Positions 17,121 to 26,228 of a stretch of DNA of 56,968 bases are shown here, piece by piece. The position numbers and the translations under genes are program-made. Source of the stretch: Pueribacillus theae (GTDB taxonomy: Bacteria > Bacillota > Bacilli > Bacillales > UBA6769). How positions within the stretch are numbered: the stretch's first letter is position 1; the number at the start of each line of letters is the position of its first letter. The stretch is taken from contig NZ_QCZG01000024.1 of NCBI RefSeq assembly GCF_003097615.1, forward strand, positions 1-56,968, in the 5' to 3' direction. The notes under the pieces are model-generated. The model searched no databases. It was not told the DNA's origin and worked only from the letters and a program-made list of their open reading frames with translations.

Positions 17121-18479
17121 TTACATTAATTTTGATAGAAACATGGTAGCAATTGAAAAATAGACGACTAACGAGAAAATATCATTGACTGTCGTAATAA
17201 GAGGACCAGAAGCTACCGCCGGATCGAGCTTTATTTTATATAAAATAATCGGAATGATGGTTCCTGCGAGTGTACCTAGAATCAGCGTCATAAGGAGTGA
17301 TGAGCCAACGACAAAACCTAAATAAAGATTCCCTTGCCAGATGAATGCGATAAGAAAAATGAGAAAGCCGCACGTTAACCCAATAATGAGACTAACCCTA
17401 AATTCTCGAAAGATTAATTTAATGATTGTTTTCAAGTTCATCTCATCGCCCTCAGAAAGGCCACGCACGACAATAGCCAATGACTGTGTGCCTGTATTCC
17501 CTGTCATTCCGGCGATTAAAGGCATAAAAAAAGCGAGTGCGACAACTTTATCCAATGTTGCTTCAAAATGGGCGATGATGCTTCCGGAGACTAGCCCAAT
17601 CAATAAAAGAGCGATAAGCCAAGGAATTCTGCGAATCGCCGCACGAAAAGGCTTCGTTCCAAAATCGATTTCTTTACTAGCCGTAGCAAATTTCCCGTAA
17701 TCATCTTTGGCTTCCTCAATGGTAAGATGGAGCATGTCATCAAACGTAATGACTCCAACAAGTTTATGGTCATCGTCAACAACCGGCAGGGCCGTAAAAT
17801 CATCCCGTCTTAACAATCGGGTAATTTCTGCTCTTTTTGTATTAGCGTTAATACACAGAGCATTCTTTAGCATAATGTCTTTTATGCAATCTTCCGGATT
17901 TGCCAAAACCAGGTCTTTATAAGGAATCGTCCCTTCAAATTCGCCGGATTCATTCACGACATATACATGCTCGACGCTTTCAGAGAAAAGAGCGAGCGCT
18001 CTAATTTTTTCCACTGCTTCTTTAACAGTCAATTCTTTGTCCAAGGCAATGTACCGGTTTGTCATGAGGCTTCCCGCCGAATCATCCGGGTACTCCATCA
18101 TTTTCTTAATATATTCGGCATTGTTCTCTTCCATCTTCTTGAAAAAAAACTCGATATCCGCTTTGGGATAATGCCTTAGAAGGCTGGAAATGATGCTTGT
18201 ATCAAGGAGCGCCAAAACTTTCGATGCTTTCTCTTTTCCGATTTTGCTCAGAAGCTCAAATTGGTGGATATGTTTCAGCTTTTGCATCATGCTTGCCAAA
18301 GCCGCGGGCTCGAGATGGTGCAGCATAGCCGCCCGATGGCGTTCAGGTATTTTTTGAAAGACCTCAGCCATGTCGTAGGGACGTTTCCCTTTTAATAAAT
18401 CATTGATTTCGTCGTATTTTTCTTCCTTTAGTTTTTCGATAATAAATAGGATTTCCTTCTCTTTTTCCGTCATAGCCAA
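17121..18479 (-). CDS. mgtE: Magnesium transporter MgtE
   Basis: Mg2+ channel of ~450 residues with the full MgtE layout: helical N domain (~1-125), two CBS domains (~130-255, MTNRYIALDKELTVKEA and ALPVVDDDHKLVGVITFDD), a connecting helix and five TM helices (~285-450) with the pore signature PLIAGMTGNTGTQSL. The N and CBS domains act as the intracellular Mg2+ gate. Start uncertain: the TTG at 18479 sits 8 bases after GGAAG, an ATG at 18473 is also possible, and GTG at 18488 is too close. No M-box leader is evident. Confidence 0.92.
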   Translation of the reverse strand: MAMTEKEKEILFIIEKLKEEKYDEINDLLKGKRPYDMAEVFQKIPERHRAAMLHHLEPAALASMMQKLKHIHQFELLSKIGKEKASKVLALLDTSIISSLLRHYPKADIEFFFKKMEENNAEYIKKMMEYPDDSAGSLMTNRYIALDKELTVKEAVEKIRALALFSESVEHVYVVNESGEFEGTIPYKDLVLANPEDCIKDIMLKNALCINANTKRAEITRLLRRDDFTALPVVDDDHKLVGVITFDDMLHLTIEEAKDDYGKFATASKEIDFGTKPFRAAIRRIPWLIALLLIGLVSGSIIAHFEATLDKVVALAFFMPLIAGMTGNTGTQSLAIVVRGLSEGDEMNLKTIIKLIFREFRVSLIIGLTCGFLIFLIAFIWQGNLYLGFVVGSSLLMTLILGTLAGTIIPIILYKIKLDPAVASGPLITTVNDIFSLVVYFSIATMFLSKLM

Positions 18480-18547
18480 GATGAACACTTCCTTTGCGAG
18501 AAAATGGGCTTCTTGGTTTTATATACACGTTTTTTACAAATTAGAAA

Positions 18548-18591
18548 CAAAAAGAATCCATTTTGAAAAAAGATTGATCAAAATAGATTCT
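18548..18591 (-). terminator. Terminator after the erythromycin-esterase-like gene
   Basis: AGAATCCATTTTGA / TCAAAATAGATTCT (18553-18566 / 18578-18591), one mismatch, with TTTTTG following on the minus strand. Confidence 0.75.
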
Positions 18592-18633
18592 AAAATTTTG
18601 AGTAACAGATGGAACTTTTATAAAAAAGTTGGA

Positions 18634-19914
18634 TTATAGTACTTCTGTTTTATCAATTACAGTCGTTGGTACTGCTTCCTTTATAATAATAATGCCGTCA
18701 TATGCCTCTTTTGGTATCATTTCAATCGTGTAAAACATTTTTAACAACCTGTGCCAGGAACGGAAGTCATCACCAATATTTACCATTTTTTGCTCGCTCT
18801 TTATCATATTCAATAATTCCTCTGACTCACTCGCTTTTTCAAACCCAACGTAAAAAATATTTGGCTCAACTTCACTAAATGCATCAACTAAATCATTATG
18901 ATTCTCTATTGTATGAATCTGTCTTTCATCAGATCCACGGTTTAAGGCCTGAAATTCGCTGTTAATTAAGTCCGTACCAATGGCGAAATACTCCGCTCCA
19001 TATAACTCATCTAAATAATTCCCCATTGATTTGTAGCCAGCTAACGATGCAGATGTTTTTTCAATATGACCATTATGACCGGAGACAAATACTTTACCAT
19101 GACCACGTTCTGCTTCAAATTCTACAATCCATTGTAAGTTATCTGCTAAATATTTATCGCGAAGCTTTGTATAGTTCTCCTCATTTAAAAATAGCTGCGT
19201 ACGCTGCTTCATAATTTGTGCATGTTGTAAAGCGAAGGAAAAAGCATCGTGAGAAGATTGTTCTTCGTATGTCCCTACGTTTGATTGCAGATCTAAAAGG
19301 ATGTTATCGACGGTATGATTTATTTCTTCCAACTGCTTTGTTGTTAATTCTCGCATTGTATCATTTGAAACGTTTTTCAGCTGATCTGCATATTTTTTAT
19401 TATTGTCTAGATTCACGGCTTCATAATAGTCAAGGACTTCCTTTTTACTGAAGTCATAGCGCTGCATATCGTTACCATAAAAGTAAACTTTCTCATCCTC
19501 ACCCGCCGTAACGTTATAATCATGCAACCATTGAACAAGATCAACCATTTGCTCCGTGTTATAAATACTATAATCAAGAGCTTTTACTGCCTCTTCAGCT
19601 GTACCATTTCCATTTACAATGAATTGATTGATTTGCTGCCCGCCTCCAAAATCACCTTCCAAGACAAATACATGGACATTTTCATTTTTAATTAATGCTT
19701 CAAATACATCTTTTTTCAACTCTTGAAATTCGATATTTCCATGTGTCGCCTCTCCCAAGCCGATTACTTTTACATCATCTGGAATATCGATTTCTTCAAC
19801 GGTTGAAATATATTGACCTGCTTCATCAACTGCTTCACCACCCCCGCACCCTGATAATAAAACAGAAAGAAAAATGGATGCATATAATAAAGAACCTTTT
19901 TTAGAAAACATCAT
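18634..19914 (-). CDS. Erythromycin esterase-like lipoprotein
   Basis: A 426-residue exported lipoprotein (lipobox LLSGC, Cys23) of the Ere/succinoglycan-biosynthesis-like superfamily. Active-site motifs are intact: GLGEATHG (His58), VLEGDFGG (Glu86), FYGNDMQRYD and FVSGHNGHIEK. Known Ere proteins open macrolide lactones in the cytosol; an extracellular lipid-anchored form is unusual and its substrate is unknown. It is the last gene of a gntR-ATPase-permease operon, 11 bases after the permease, suggesting joint work on the same compound. Resistance should not be assumed from homology. Confidence 0.82.
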   Translation of the reverse strand: MMFSKKGSLLYASIFLSVLLSGCGGGEAVDEAGQYISTVEEIDIPDDVKVIGLGEATHGNIEFQELKKDVFEALIKNENVHVFVLEGDFGGGQQINQFIVNGNGTAEEAVKALDYSIYNTEQMVDLVQWLHDYNVTAGEDEKVYFYGNDMQRYDFSKKEVLDYYEAVNLDNNKKYADQLKNVSNDTMRELTTKQLEEINHTVDNILLDLQSNVGTYEEQSSHDAFSFALQHAQIMKQRTQLFLNEENYTKLRDKYLADNLQWIVEFEAERGHGKVFVSGHNGHIEKTSASLAGYKSMGNYLDELYGAEYFAIGTDLINSEFQALNRGSDERQIHTIENHNDLVDAFSEVEPNIFYVGFEKASESEELLNMIKSEQKMVNIGDDFRSWHRLLKMFYTIEMIPKEAYDGIIIIKEAVPTTVIDKTEVL

Positions 19915-19925
19915 TTTATACCCCT

Positions 19926-20582
19926 TTAAAAATCCTTTCGTTCATAAATACGAACAGAAAGACCATACGAAATTAGTGTGATGAAGATACTGAAAGCGAT
20001 GAAAACGAACATGAGCAATGTCGCGTTCGATTCTAGCGTCTCCACAATTCCAGGCATGAACGTTAACCCGGGGTTTTCCACCATGTTATGAAAAATTCGG
20101 ATTCCCATACTAACAACGAAGGCAAAAACGAAAGTTACGATGGATGAAATATGATATCCGGCTTGGAAAAGAATCGGATAAAAAACAGACAACAAAATGT
20201 AATATCCACTGAGCGACAAAATGAACTCGTCTACGTGCATCATTCGAGTCGGGAAAGGCGCAAACGTATCGAAGAGAAAAATGTAAACAAGTACAGCAAT
20301 GGCCGCAAAAGCAAACCACATAAGGCCTGATGTATATTTCGCTAAAACGATTTGCCTTCTCGTAATCGGTAAGCTATTGATTAAAACCGATTCACCTTCA
20401 AAGGATTTTGTATTTGCGTTTGTAGAAGACGCTAACCAAAAAGCTAGAATGGTCAGAAGAAGAACATGGCGAAAGGGGGAGCCATCTGTAAAAAAATTCG
20501 TAACAATGACAAACCACATCATACTAAAAAAATAAATGTAAACCTTTTGGGTATATAAATCTTTAAGAATGAGAGCCTTCAA
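19926..20582 (-). CDS. ABC-2 type permease (PmtB/PmtD-like), TTG start
   Basis: Membrane protein of 218 residues with six predicted TM helices, opening (M)KALILKDLYTQKVYIYFF; NSLPITRRQIVLAKY is typical of ABC2_membrane_5 permeases paired with GntR-controlled ATPases. The TTG start at 20582 follows GGGGG and overlaps the ATPase by 20 bases. A homodimer with the adjacent ATPase is the simplest complex; substrate unknown. Confidence 0.8.
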   Translation of the reverse strand: MKALILKDLYTQKVYIYFFSMMWFVIVTNFFTDGSPFRHVLLLTILAFWLASSTNANTKSFEGESVLINSLPITRRQIVLAKYTSGLMWFAFAAIAVLVYIFLFDTFAPFPTRMMHVDEFILSLSGYYILLSVFYPILFQAGYHISSIVTFVFAFVVSMGIRIFHNMVENPGLTFMPGIVETLESNATLLMFVFIAFSIFITLISYGLSVRIYERKDF

Positions 20583-21450
20583 CTTTATTCCCCCTTACGG
20601 TGTAATACATAATCTCTTCAAGCGTTGGTTTTTCGATAGCAAGCGACTGCTTTAACTCACTTGGAATTTGCTTTCGATCGACCATTAAGCATTCAAAACC
20701 GACGTCTGTTTCTTTAAATCCAACGACCTGTTGGTTTCGAATGTCTGCTAAATAAGTTCGTGCCCCCTTTACAATGGCATACTGTTCCATAATTTCTTCC
20801 TTCTCTTTACTAAATACGATTTTCCCGTCATTTATGAACGTAATATAATCGGCAATCTGTTCAAGGTCGGTTGTTATATGCGTTGAGAAGAACACTGCTT
20901 TCTTTTCATCCTGCAAAATCTCTAACAACAGATCGAGCAATTCTCTTCTGAAAATAGGATCGAGTCCAGATGTCGGTTCATCCATGATAATCAGTTCCGG
21001 ATCGTGCGCGAGTGCCATGGCAAGCGCAAATTTGATTTTCATCCCTTTTGATAATTTTTTTACTTGTTTCATAGCAGGAAGGTTAAACATTTTGAGGTAT
21101 CGGTAAAATGCATCGTCATTCCATGTCTCGTAAAATGGTGCAATGATGCGTTTGTTTTTTTCAATAGACAACTCTTCGTAATAATAATTTTCGTCGCTAA
21201 CATAACCAATGCGCTGCTTGATTTCCTTTGTATCAGATTCATGTGTTTTTCCGAACAGTTGAATTTCTCCATGATCAATATTGATTAAATTCATAAGACA
21301 ACGAATGGTTGTACTTTTCCCCGCACCGTTTGGACCGATAAGGCCGGTTATAAAACCTTGTTTAATATCAAAGCTAATATCTTTTAATGAAAATCCCCCG
21401 AAATCTTTGCTTACGTTACGTACTTGAACGCAATTTTCCAATTCTTTCAC
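20563..21450 (-). CDS. ABC transporter ATP-binding protein
   Basis: A 295-residue ATPase: Walker A GPNGAGKST, Q-loop region YVSDENYYYEELS, signature LSKGMKIKFALAMALAHD, Walker B LIIMDEPTSGLD, His switch FFSTHI. The signature LSKGM and C-terminal accessory domain match BcrA/PmtA-type exporters. It overlaps the gntR stop (GTGA); an in-frame TTG 9 bases later is better spaced from GAGGAG. Confidence 0.88.
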   Translation of the reverse strand: MKELENCVQVRNVSKDFGGFSLKDISFDIKQGFITGLIGPNGAGKSTTIRCLMNLINIDHGEIQLFGKTHESDTKEIKQRIGYVSDENYYYEELSIEKNKRIIAPFYETWNDDAFYRYLKMFNLPAMKQVKKLSKGMKIKFALAMALAHDPELIIMDEPTSGLDPIFRRELLDLLLEILQDEKKAVFFSTHITTDLEQIADYITFINDGKIVFSKEKEEIMEQYAIVKGARTYLADIRNQQVVGFKETDVGFECLMVDRKQIPSELKQSLAIEKPTLEEIMYYTVRGNKVEGSHS

Positions 21451-21818
21451 TCCTCATATAGCAATGTCAGCATATGGATGAGTTCATCTAGGCTCATGTT
21501 GAATGCTTTGCTATCTTCAATCATTTTCACCATTTGATCCTCAATCGCTTTTAATTGCTTCTCTTTTAAAAGCTCTTGGTTTTGTGCCGAGACAAACGAA
21601 CCTTTACTCGGAAACGTCTCAATAAACCCTTCTTTTTCAAGCTCTTCATATGCCTTTTTCGTTGTAATCACACTAATTTGAAGCTCCTTCGCAAGTTTGC
21701 GAATCGATGGGAGCGCTTCTTTTTCTTTCAATTCGCCGAGTAAGATTTGTTCTTTAATCTGATTCTTAATTTGCATATAAATTGGCTGATCAACCGTGTT
21801 TGAAATAATAATATTCAT
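21447..21818 (-). CDS. GntR-family regulator, YtrA/PmtR type
   Basis: A 123-residue repressor: winged helix at ~10-75 (QPIYMQIKNQIKEQILLGEL, LPSIRKLAKELQISVITTKK, GSFVS) and a short helical dimerisation tail, as in YtrA and PmtR. The ATG at 21818 follows GGGTGAGG; the track upstream of it is promoter DNA. It heads the ABC/Ere-like operon and a palindrome overlies its promoter. Confidence 0.88.
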   Translation of the reverse strand: MNIIISNTVDQPIYMQIKNQIKEQILLGELKEKEALPSIRKLAKELQISVITTKKAYEELEKEGFIETFPSKGSFVSAQNQELLKEKQLKAIEDQMVKMIEDSKAFNMSLDELIHMLTLLYEE

Positions 21819-21851
21819 GGCCTCACCCAAACTGTATATTTTGTATTTACT

Positions 21852-21890
21852 GTATATGGTTAGTATATACGGTATAAACAAACAAGTCAA
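21852..21890 (-). promoter_or_regulatory. Promoter and operator of the gntR-ABC-Ere operon
   Basis: Minus strand TTGACT (21885-21890), 17-base spacer, TATACT (21862-21867). The inverted repeat GTATAT / ATATAC (21852-21857 / 21865-21870) overlies the -10, as expected for repression by the first gene product. Confidence 0.65.
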
Positions 21891-21911
21891 ATGGTTTTCT
21901 CTTGGAAAAAT

Positions 21912-21944
21912 AAAAAAATGCCAGTATATGATAATACTGACATT
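21912..21944 (-). terminator. Terminator of mnmH
   Basis: AATGCCAGTAT / ATACTGACATT with a T7 run on the minus strand, just beyond the mnmH stop. Confidence 0.85.
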
Positions 21945-21949
21945 CTAGG

Positions 21950-22996
21950 TTAACGTTTCATCACAACTGGCTTTTCAATGGTTTGAATGATCTTTTCATA
22001 AGCTACGTCTAGATTTTTTGCGTTTATGATTATTTTCTTGTTGTCCGGATAGAGATCTGTCGAGTGTTCATATCTCGGATCATAATAGTATTCCAATAAT
22101 AATTCAGTCGCATGAGCATAGTTGCCGCTTAGCAAATCTTCTTCGATTTGTTTGGCGATTGGTGTATGAATCCGTTTTTTAATCCGCCTGAATGCGTCAA
22201 TGAACTTTTGTGGATCCGTCCATGGCTGATAGTCATTTAAGATCAATTTGACTCTTTCCTCCATAGGAAGGCGAATAAAAATTTGTTTACTTGTTTCCTT
22301 TTTTTTGTAAAGAAAGTCTGGAATAACTACTTTGCCAATCCGTTTGCTTTCCCCTTCCATAAAGACATAAGGTTGAGCTTGATGTCGCAAGAGTGCTTGT
22401 ACAAGTTCCGAGTCAAAATTCTTTTGGTTACTGGGTTCAAGTCCGATGTGTCCAAAAATAGAGCCCCGATGGTTCGCCATTCCTTCCAGGTCAATCACAG
22501 GATAATGATTCTGAGCCAGTTTTTTTAAAATGGCGGTTTTTCCTGAACCCGTATACCCATTTAGAACGAGAAGCTCAGGCTTACATTCTTGTTGTTCCAA
22601 TACATGAACAACCCATTTGCGGTAGGAACGAATCCCACCCTTTAACCTGTTTACTTGTATTCCCATTAAATCGAGAACCGTCGCGGCTGTTTTACTTCTC
22701 ATTCCTCCACGCCAGCAAAATACCGTGATCGGTGTATCGATTTGTTTAAATGCCTCAATAAACGCGGGTAACTTCTGAGAGAAAATTTCTAGTCCGCGTT
22801 CCTTGGCAGCGTCCTGTCCTTTTTGTTTGTATAGTGTACCGACTTCTGCGCGTTCCTCATTCGTAAATACGGGAATATTTATACTTCCCGGAATGGTCGT
22901 TTCTTCGTATTCTTTTGGAGAACGGACATCAACAGTCGTATGGCATCCTTTTTTTTGGGCATTGAATAAGTCGGTTAATGAGATATCTTGAAACAT
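21950..22996 (-). CDS. mnmH: tRNA 2-selenouridine synthase MnmH (SelU/YbbB)
   Basis: Converts 2-thiouridine at the tRNA wobble position into 2-selenouridine using selenophosphate. The 348-residue protein has an N-terminal rhodanese domain (catalytic Cys94 in FCWRGGMRS) and a C-terminal P-loop domain (GYTGSGKT, 147-154). It follows selD, the selenophosphate donor enzyme, by 29 bases in one operon. No selA, selB or selC is in the window, so this locus indicates tRNA selenation rather than selenocysteine. Confidence 0.93.
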   Translation of the reverse strand: MFQDISLTDLFNAQKKGCHTTVDVRSPKEYEETTIPGSINIPVFTNEERAEVGTLYKQKGQDAAKERGLEIFSQKLPAFIEAFKQIDTPITVFCWRGGMRSKTAATVLDLMGIQVNRLKGGIRSYRKWVVHVLEQQECKPELLVLNGYTGSGKTAILKKLAQNHYPVIDLEGMANHRGSIFGHIGLEPSNQKNFDSELVQALLRHQAQPYVFMEGESKRIGKVVIPDFLYKKKETSKQIFIRLPMEERVKLILNDYQPWTDPQKFIDAFRRIKKRIHTPIAKQIEEDLLSGNYAHATELLLEYYYDPRYEHSTDLYPDNKKIIINAKNLDVAYEKIIQTIEKPVVMKR

Positions 22997-23025
22997 CGTT
23001 TACACCCCATCTTGAAGGTTGGGAA

Positions 23026-24069
23026 CTATTCAACAACGATCTTCCCTCGATTTTCCTGAGTGACTTGGCCGATCATCCTGGCTTCTACCCCTTTGGATTG
23101 GAGATCCAAAAGCATATTCTCAGTATCGTCATTTGCAACAGAAATTAACAATCCTCCTGATGTAACGGCATCACAAAGAATCCATTTGTCAATTTGATCC
23201 AATGTATCAGAATACGTAACAACGTCGGTTAAATGGGTAAAATTATTTTTTGTTCCGCCAGGTACAGAACCGGATTCTGCTAAATCTTTGACTCTTGGTA
23301 AGATGGGGACTTGGTCGTAAAAAATTTTCAAACCAACGTTGCTTCCTTTTGCCATTTCAAATGCATGACCTAATAGACCAAAGCCAGTAACATCAGTCGC
23401 TGCATGAACACGGTAAGATTGCATTGTTTCGGCAGCTGTTTTATTAAGTGTTGTCATAACCTTCGTCACACGAGTGATTTCATCGTCAGAAAGTAAATGA
23501 TTTTTAATGGAAGTGGTTAAAATACCTACTCCAATTGGTTTCGTTAAAATCAATTTGTCACCAGGTTGTGCGCCTGTATTCGTTCGCACTTTTTCAGGAT
23601 GGACAACACCAGTCACCGCAAGACCGAATTTCGGTTCCTTATCATCAATGGAATGGCCACCGACAAGGGTTACATCCGCTTCTTTCAATTTATCGCCTGC
23701 TCCACGCAGGATTTCGGTTAGAATACTTTTGTCTAGTGTAGTAATGGGAAAAGCAACGATATTAAGCGCAGTGATTGGCGTCCCGCCCATTGCATAGACA
23801 TCACTGATAGCATTTGCTGCTGCGATTTGTCCAAAGTCGTATGGATTGTCCACTATCGGGGTAAAAAAATCGACGGTTTGAACAAGGGCGGTTGACTCAT
23901 TCAAACGATAAACCCCAGCATCATCACTCGTATCAAGTCCGACGAGTAAATTTGGATCACTAACTGCAGGAGGCAATGTTTTTAAAACTTGTGCAAGATC
24001 GGTAGGTCCAATCTTACAACCACAGCCTCCTTTGGATGATAGAGAAGTAAGCTTTACTGAATTTTCCAT
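23026..24069 (-). CDS. selD: Selenide, water dikinase SelD
   Basis: Makes selenophosphate from selenide and ATP. The 347-residue protein has the glycine-rich N-terminus KGGCGCKIGP with Cys16 at the catalytic position (a Cys-type, not selenocysteine-type, enzyme) and Lys19, then VGLDTSDDAGVYRL and GGHSIDDKEPKFGLAVTG. The ATG at 24069 is 9 bases from GAAAGG. Operon with mnmH. Confidence 0.95.
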   Translation of the reverse strand: MENSVKLTSLSSKGGCGCKIGPTDLAQVLKTLPPAVSDPNLLVGLDTSDDAGVYRLNESTALVQTVDFFTPIVDNPYDFGQIAAANAISDVYAMGGTPITALNIVAFPITTLDKSILTEILRGAGDKLKEADVTLVGGHSIDDKEPKFGLAVTGVVHPEKVRTNTGAQPGDKLILTKPIGVGILTTSIKNHLLSDDEITRVTKVMTTLNKTAAETMQSYRVHAATDVTGFGLLGHAFEMAKGSNVGLKIFYDQVPILPRVKDLAESGSVPGGTKNNFTHLTDVVTYSDTLDQIDKWILCDAVTSGGLLISVANDDTENMLLDLQSKGVEARMIGQVTQENRGKIVVE

Positions 24070-24131
24070 ACGAATCAACCTTTCATCGTTAACAATTATA
24101 GGATCATTTTAACACATTCATAAGTAGGATT

Positions 24132-25028
24132 TTAAAGAGGATGCTTTCCTACCTCAGCGTTTCTTATTTGTTCCAAAAACACTTCCAGCGCTTTCGTCTG
24201 GAATGGAGTTTGCGTCACAATAGAAAATTTACGTGTGAAAGGAAGTCCCTTTATCTCTACTTTTTGTAAACTCTCTAGTGAAAGTTCCTTTCGAATCGCC
24301 CAATGTGATAGCAAGCTAATCCCAAGTCCCGCTTCTACAGATTCTTTAATCAGTTGTGTACTCCCAAATTCCATTATTTTTTTTGGTGCGAATTCAAACA
24401 AACGGAACATTTTTTCTGTTGCTTCTCTCGTCCCAGAGCCATTTTCCCGAACAATCCACGTTTCTTTCTCTAGATCAGGTACCCTAATCCAACCTTTTTT
24501 TGAAGCGAGGCGATGGTTTGGTGAAGCGACGACGATCATTGAATCTTCCGCAAATGGTTCGAATAATAGTTTCGTGCTTTTGAATTCTCCCTCCACAATA
24601 CCTACATCTAATTGATGGCCAAGGACAAGTTCAGCAATCTCCTTTGTGTTCCCTATCGAAATCGTTGGATTAATAAGTGGATAGTTATCATGCATTTTCG
24701 CAATAATATGCGGCAGAACGTATTCACCAAAGGTGTAACTGGCTCCGATTGACAATGAACCGCTTGCCTTATTCATTAGATCATCAATTAACCGTTGCAT
24801 TTTTGCATAAAGCCCTAGTATTTCTTTTGCATGGTGATAGACGATTTCTCCTGCCTTATTTAAGCGTACATATTTATTGCTGCGTTCCAGTAATTTCGTT
24901 CCAATCGCACGCTCGAATGTTTGAATATATTGGCTTACTGCTGGTTGAGTCATATGTAATTCTTCGGCTGCGCGCGAAAAATTCTTTCTTTCTGCTACCG
25001 TGACAAAGATTTGTAACTGTTGATCCAT
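24132..25028 (-). CDS. LysR-family regulator
   Basis: A 298-residue LysR protein: HTH at ~1-60 (VTVAERKNFSRAAEELHMTQPAVSQ) and a two-lobed effector domain (SIGASYTFGEYVLP, ESVEAGLGISLLSHWA). It resembles the CysL/YeiE branch, tied to sulfite and sulfur metabolism. Divergent from a YeiH-type membrane protein, an arrangement also common for yeiE-yeiH, so that gene is its likely target. selD follows 62 bases downstream with no clear terminator. Confidence 0.88.
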   Translation of the reverse strand: MDQQLQIFVTVAERKNFSRAAEELHMTQPAVSQYIQTFERAIGTKLLERSNKYVRLNKAGEIVYHHAKEILGLYAKMQRLIDDLMNKASGSLSIGASYTFGEYVLPHIIAKMHDNYPLINPTISIGNTKEIAELVLGHQLDVGIVEGEFKSTKLLFEPFAEDSMIVVASPNHRLASKKGWIRVPDLEKETWIVRENGSGTREATEKMFRLFEFAPKKIMEFGSTQLIKESVEAGLGISLLSHWAIRKELSLESLQKVEIKGLPFTRKFSIVTQTPFQTKALEVFLEQIRNAEVGKHPL

Positions 25029-25085
25029 TTTTACCCGCCTTTCTTTTCAAAGCCATTGTTGCCTTCAATTATACAGCTTTACTTA

Positions 25086-25105
25086 TAATGATAATCATAA
25101 TGATT
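25086..25105. promoter_or_regulatory. Palindromic site between lysR and yeiH
   Basis: ATGATAATCAT (25088-25098) is a perfect odd palindrome inside TGATAATCATAATGA (25089-25103), which matches the Fur 15-mer at 12 of 14 specified positions. In a LysR divergent promoter it could equally be the LysR site (T-N11-A type). Confidence 0.35.
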
Positions 25106-25168
25106 TATTTTTCTTATTATAAAAAATCCTTTATGCTGAGGTTGCCATGAAATAACGGAGGTGATGAA

Positions 25169-26224
25169 ATGGCAATGCAAAACAAAAAAGTACTTGAACA
25201 ACCCAATCAACCTTCCGAACCAAAGAAACTACCACCGTCATTCGCTTTATGGCTGGGTGGTGTTGCTTTCACATTTCTTATTGCCCTATTAGGATTCTTA
25301 TTGGCTAAAGTGCCTGGTTTTGACCATGTTGGACAATTAGCTTGTGCGATTATTATTGCTGTCCTCTATCGGCAAATTTTTGGATATCCTGAGGTCATTC
25401 GCTCAGGAATTGCGTTTTCATCGAAAAGATTACTACGATTTGCCATCATCCTATATGGTCTCAAGTTAAATATTGATACCGTTTTACATGATGGGTTAGG
25501 ATTACTCGTTCGAGATGCAGGTGTCATTATCTTTGCTATTTTACTAACGATTTGGTTGGCAAAATTGTTAAAAGCCGATAAATCAATTTCCCTACTTCTA
25601 GGAGTCGGCACAGGAGTTTGTGGTGCAGCAGCAATTGCAGCGATAGCGCCAATCGTGAAGTCCAAAGACGAGGATACCGCCATTGGCGTTGGAATTATTG
25701 CACTCATGGGAACGATATTTGCGATTACGTACACCATTCTAAGGCCTATCCTACCACTATCGGCTGTTGATTATGGAATTTGGTCAGGAATTAGTTTACA
25801 TGAAATTGCACATGTTGCCTTAGCGACAGCACCGGGGGGGCAAGATGCATTAGCGATAGGTTTACTGGCAAAGCTAGGTCGTGTCTTTCTGCTTGTTCCA
25901 CTATGCTTCATCTTTATGTACTTCATAAAATGGAAAAGCCGGGGAGAAGATCAAGCAATTGCGAAAGTTGAATTCCCTTGGTTCTTAATCGGCTTTATTA
26001 TTTTAAGTATTTTTGGAAGTTATGTGCTTGGACATTCGATTCCTGTTTCTGAAAGCTTCATGAATGGCGTTTCGGATGTGACAACATGGTGTTTAACAGC
26101 GGCAATGGTTGGCCTAGGTCTAAACGTCAGTCTTCGTGACTTGCGTACAAAAGCATTAAAACCGCTTATTGCCATGGGGATAACTTCAATCCTCCTGTCA
26201 ATCGGCGCTTATTTTATCATTTAA
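25169..26224 (+). CDS. YeiH/UPF0324 family membrane protein, putative sulfur-oxyanion exporter
   Basis: A 351-residue protein with about ten TM helices and the family signatures LLGVGTGVCGAAAIAAIAPIV and GISLHEIAHVALA. YeiH proteins are annotated as putative sulfate exporters and are linked with sulfite or cysteine metabolism; transport is not demonstrated broadly. The ATG follows GGAGGTG. It is controlled probably by the divergent LysR. The adjacent selD-mnmH operon raises, as inference only, a selenium-oxyanion role. Confidence 0.85.
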   Translation: MAMQNKKVLEQPNQPSEPKKLPPSFALWLGGVAFTFLIALLGFLLAKVPGFDHVGQLACAIIIAVLYRQIFGYPEVIRSGIAFSSKRLLRFAIILYGLKLNIDTVLHDGLGLLVRDAGVIIFAILLTIWLAKLLKADKSISLLLGVGTGVCGAAAIAAIAPIVKSKDEDTAIGVGIIALMGTIFAITYTILRPILPLSAVDYGIWSGISLHEIAHVALATAPGGQDALAIGLLAKLGRVFLLVPLCFIFMYFIKWKSRGEDQAIAKVEFPWFLIGFIILSIFGSYVLGHSIPVSESFMNGVSDVTTWCLTAAMVGLGLNVSLRDLRTKALKPLIAMGITSILLSIGAYFII

Positions 26225-26228
26225 GAGG

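Noticed and set aside
17105-17126. Hairpin GTAAC..GTTAC at the mgtE 3' end as terminator
   Set aside because: It overlaps the stop region, is A/T-rich and has no T-run on the mgtE strand.
18480-18640. Mg2+-sensing (M-box) leader for mgtE
   Set aside because: The upstream gap to the next gene is ~145 bp, mostly the neighbouring gene's terminator; no M-box motifs are seen.
23026-24069. Possible selenocysteine SelD
   Set aside because: The catalytic position is an ordinary Cys codon and there is no in-frame UGA.
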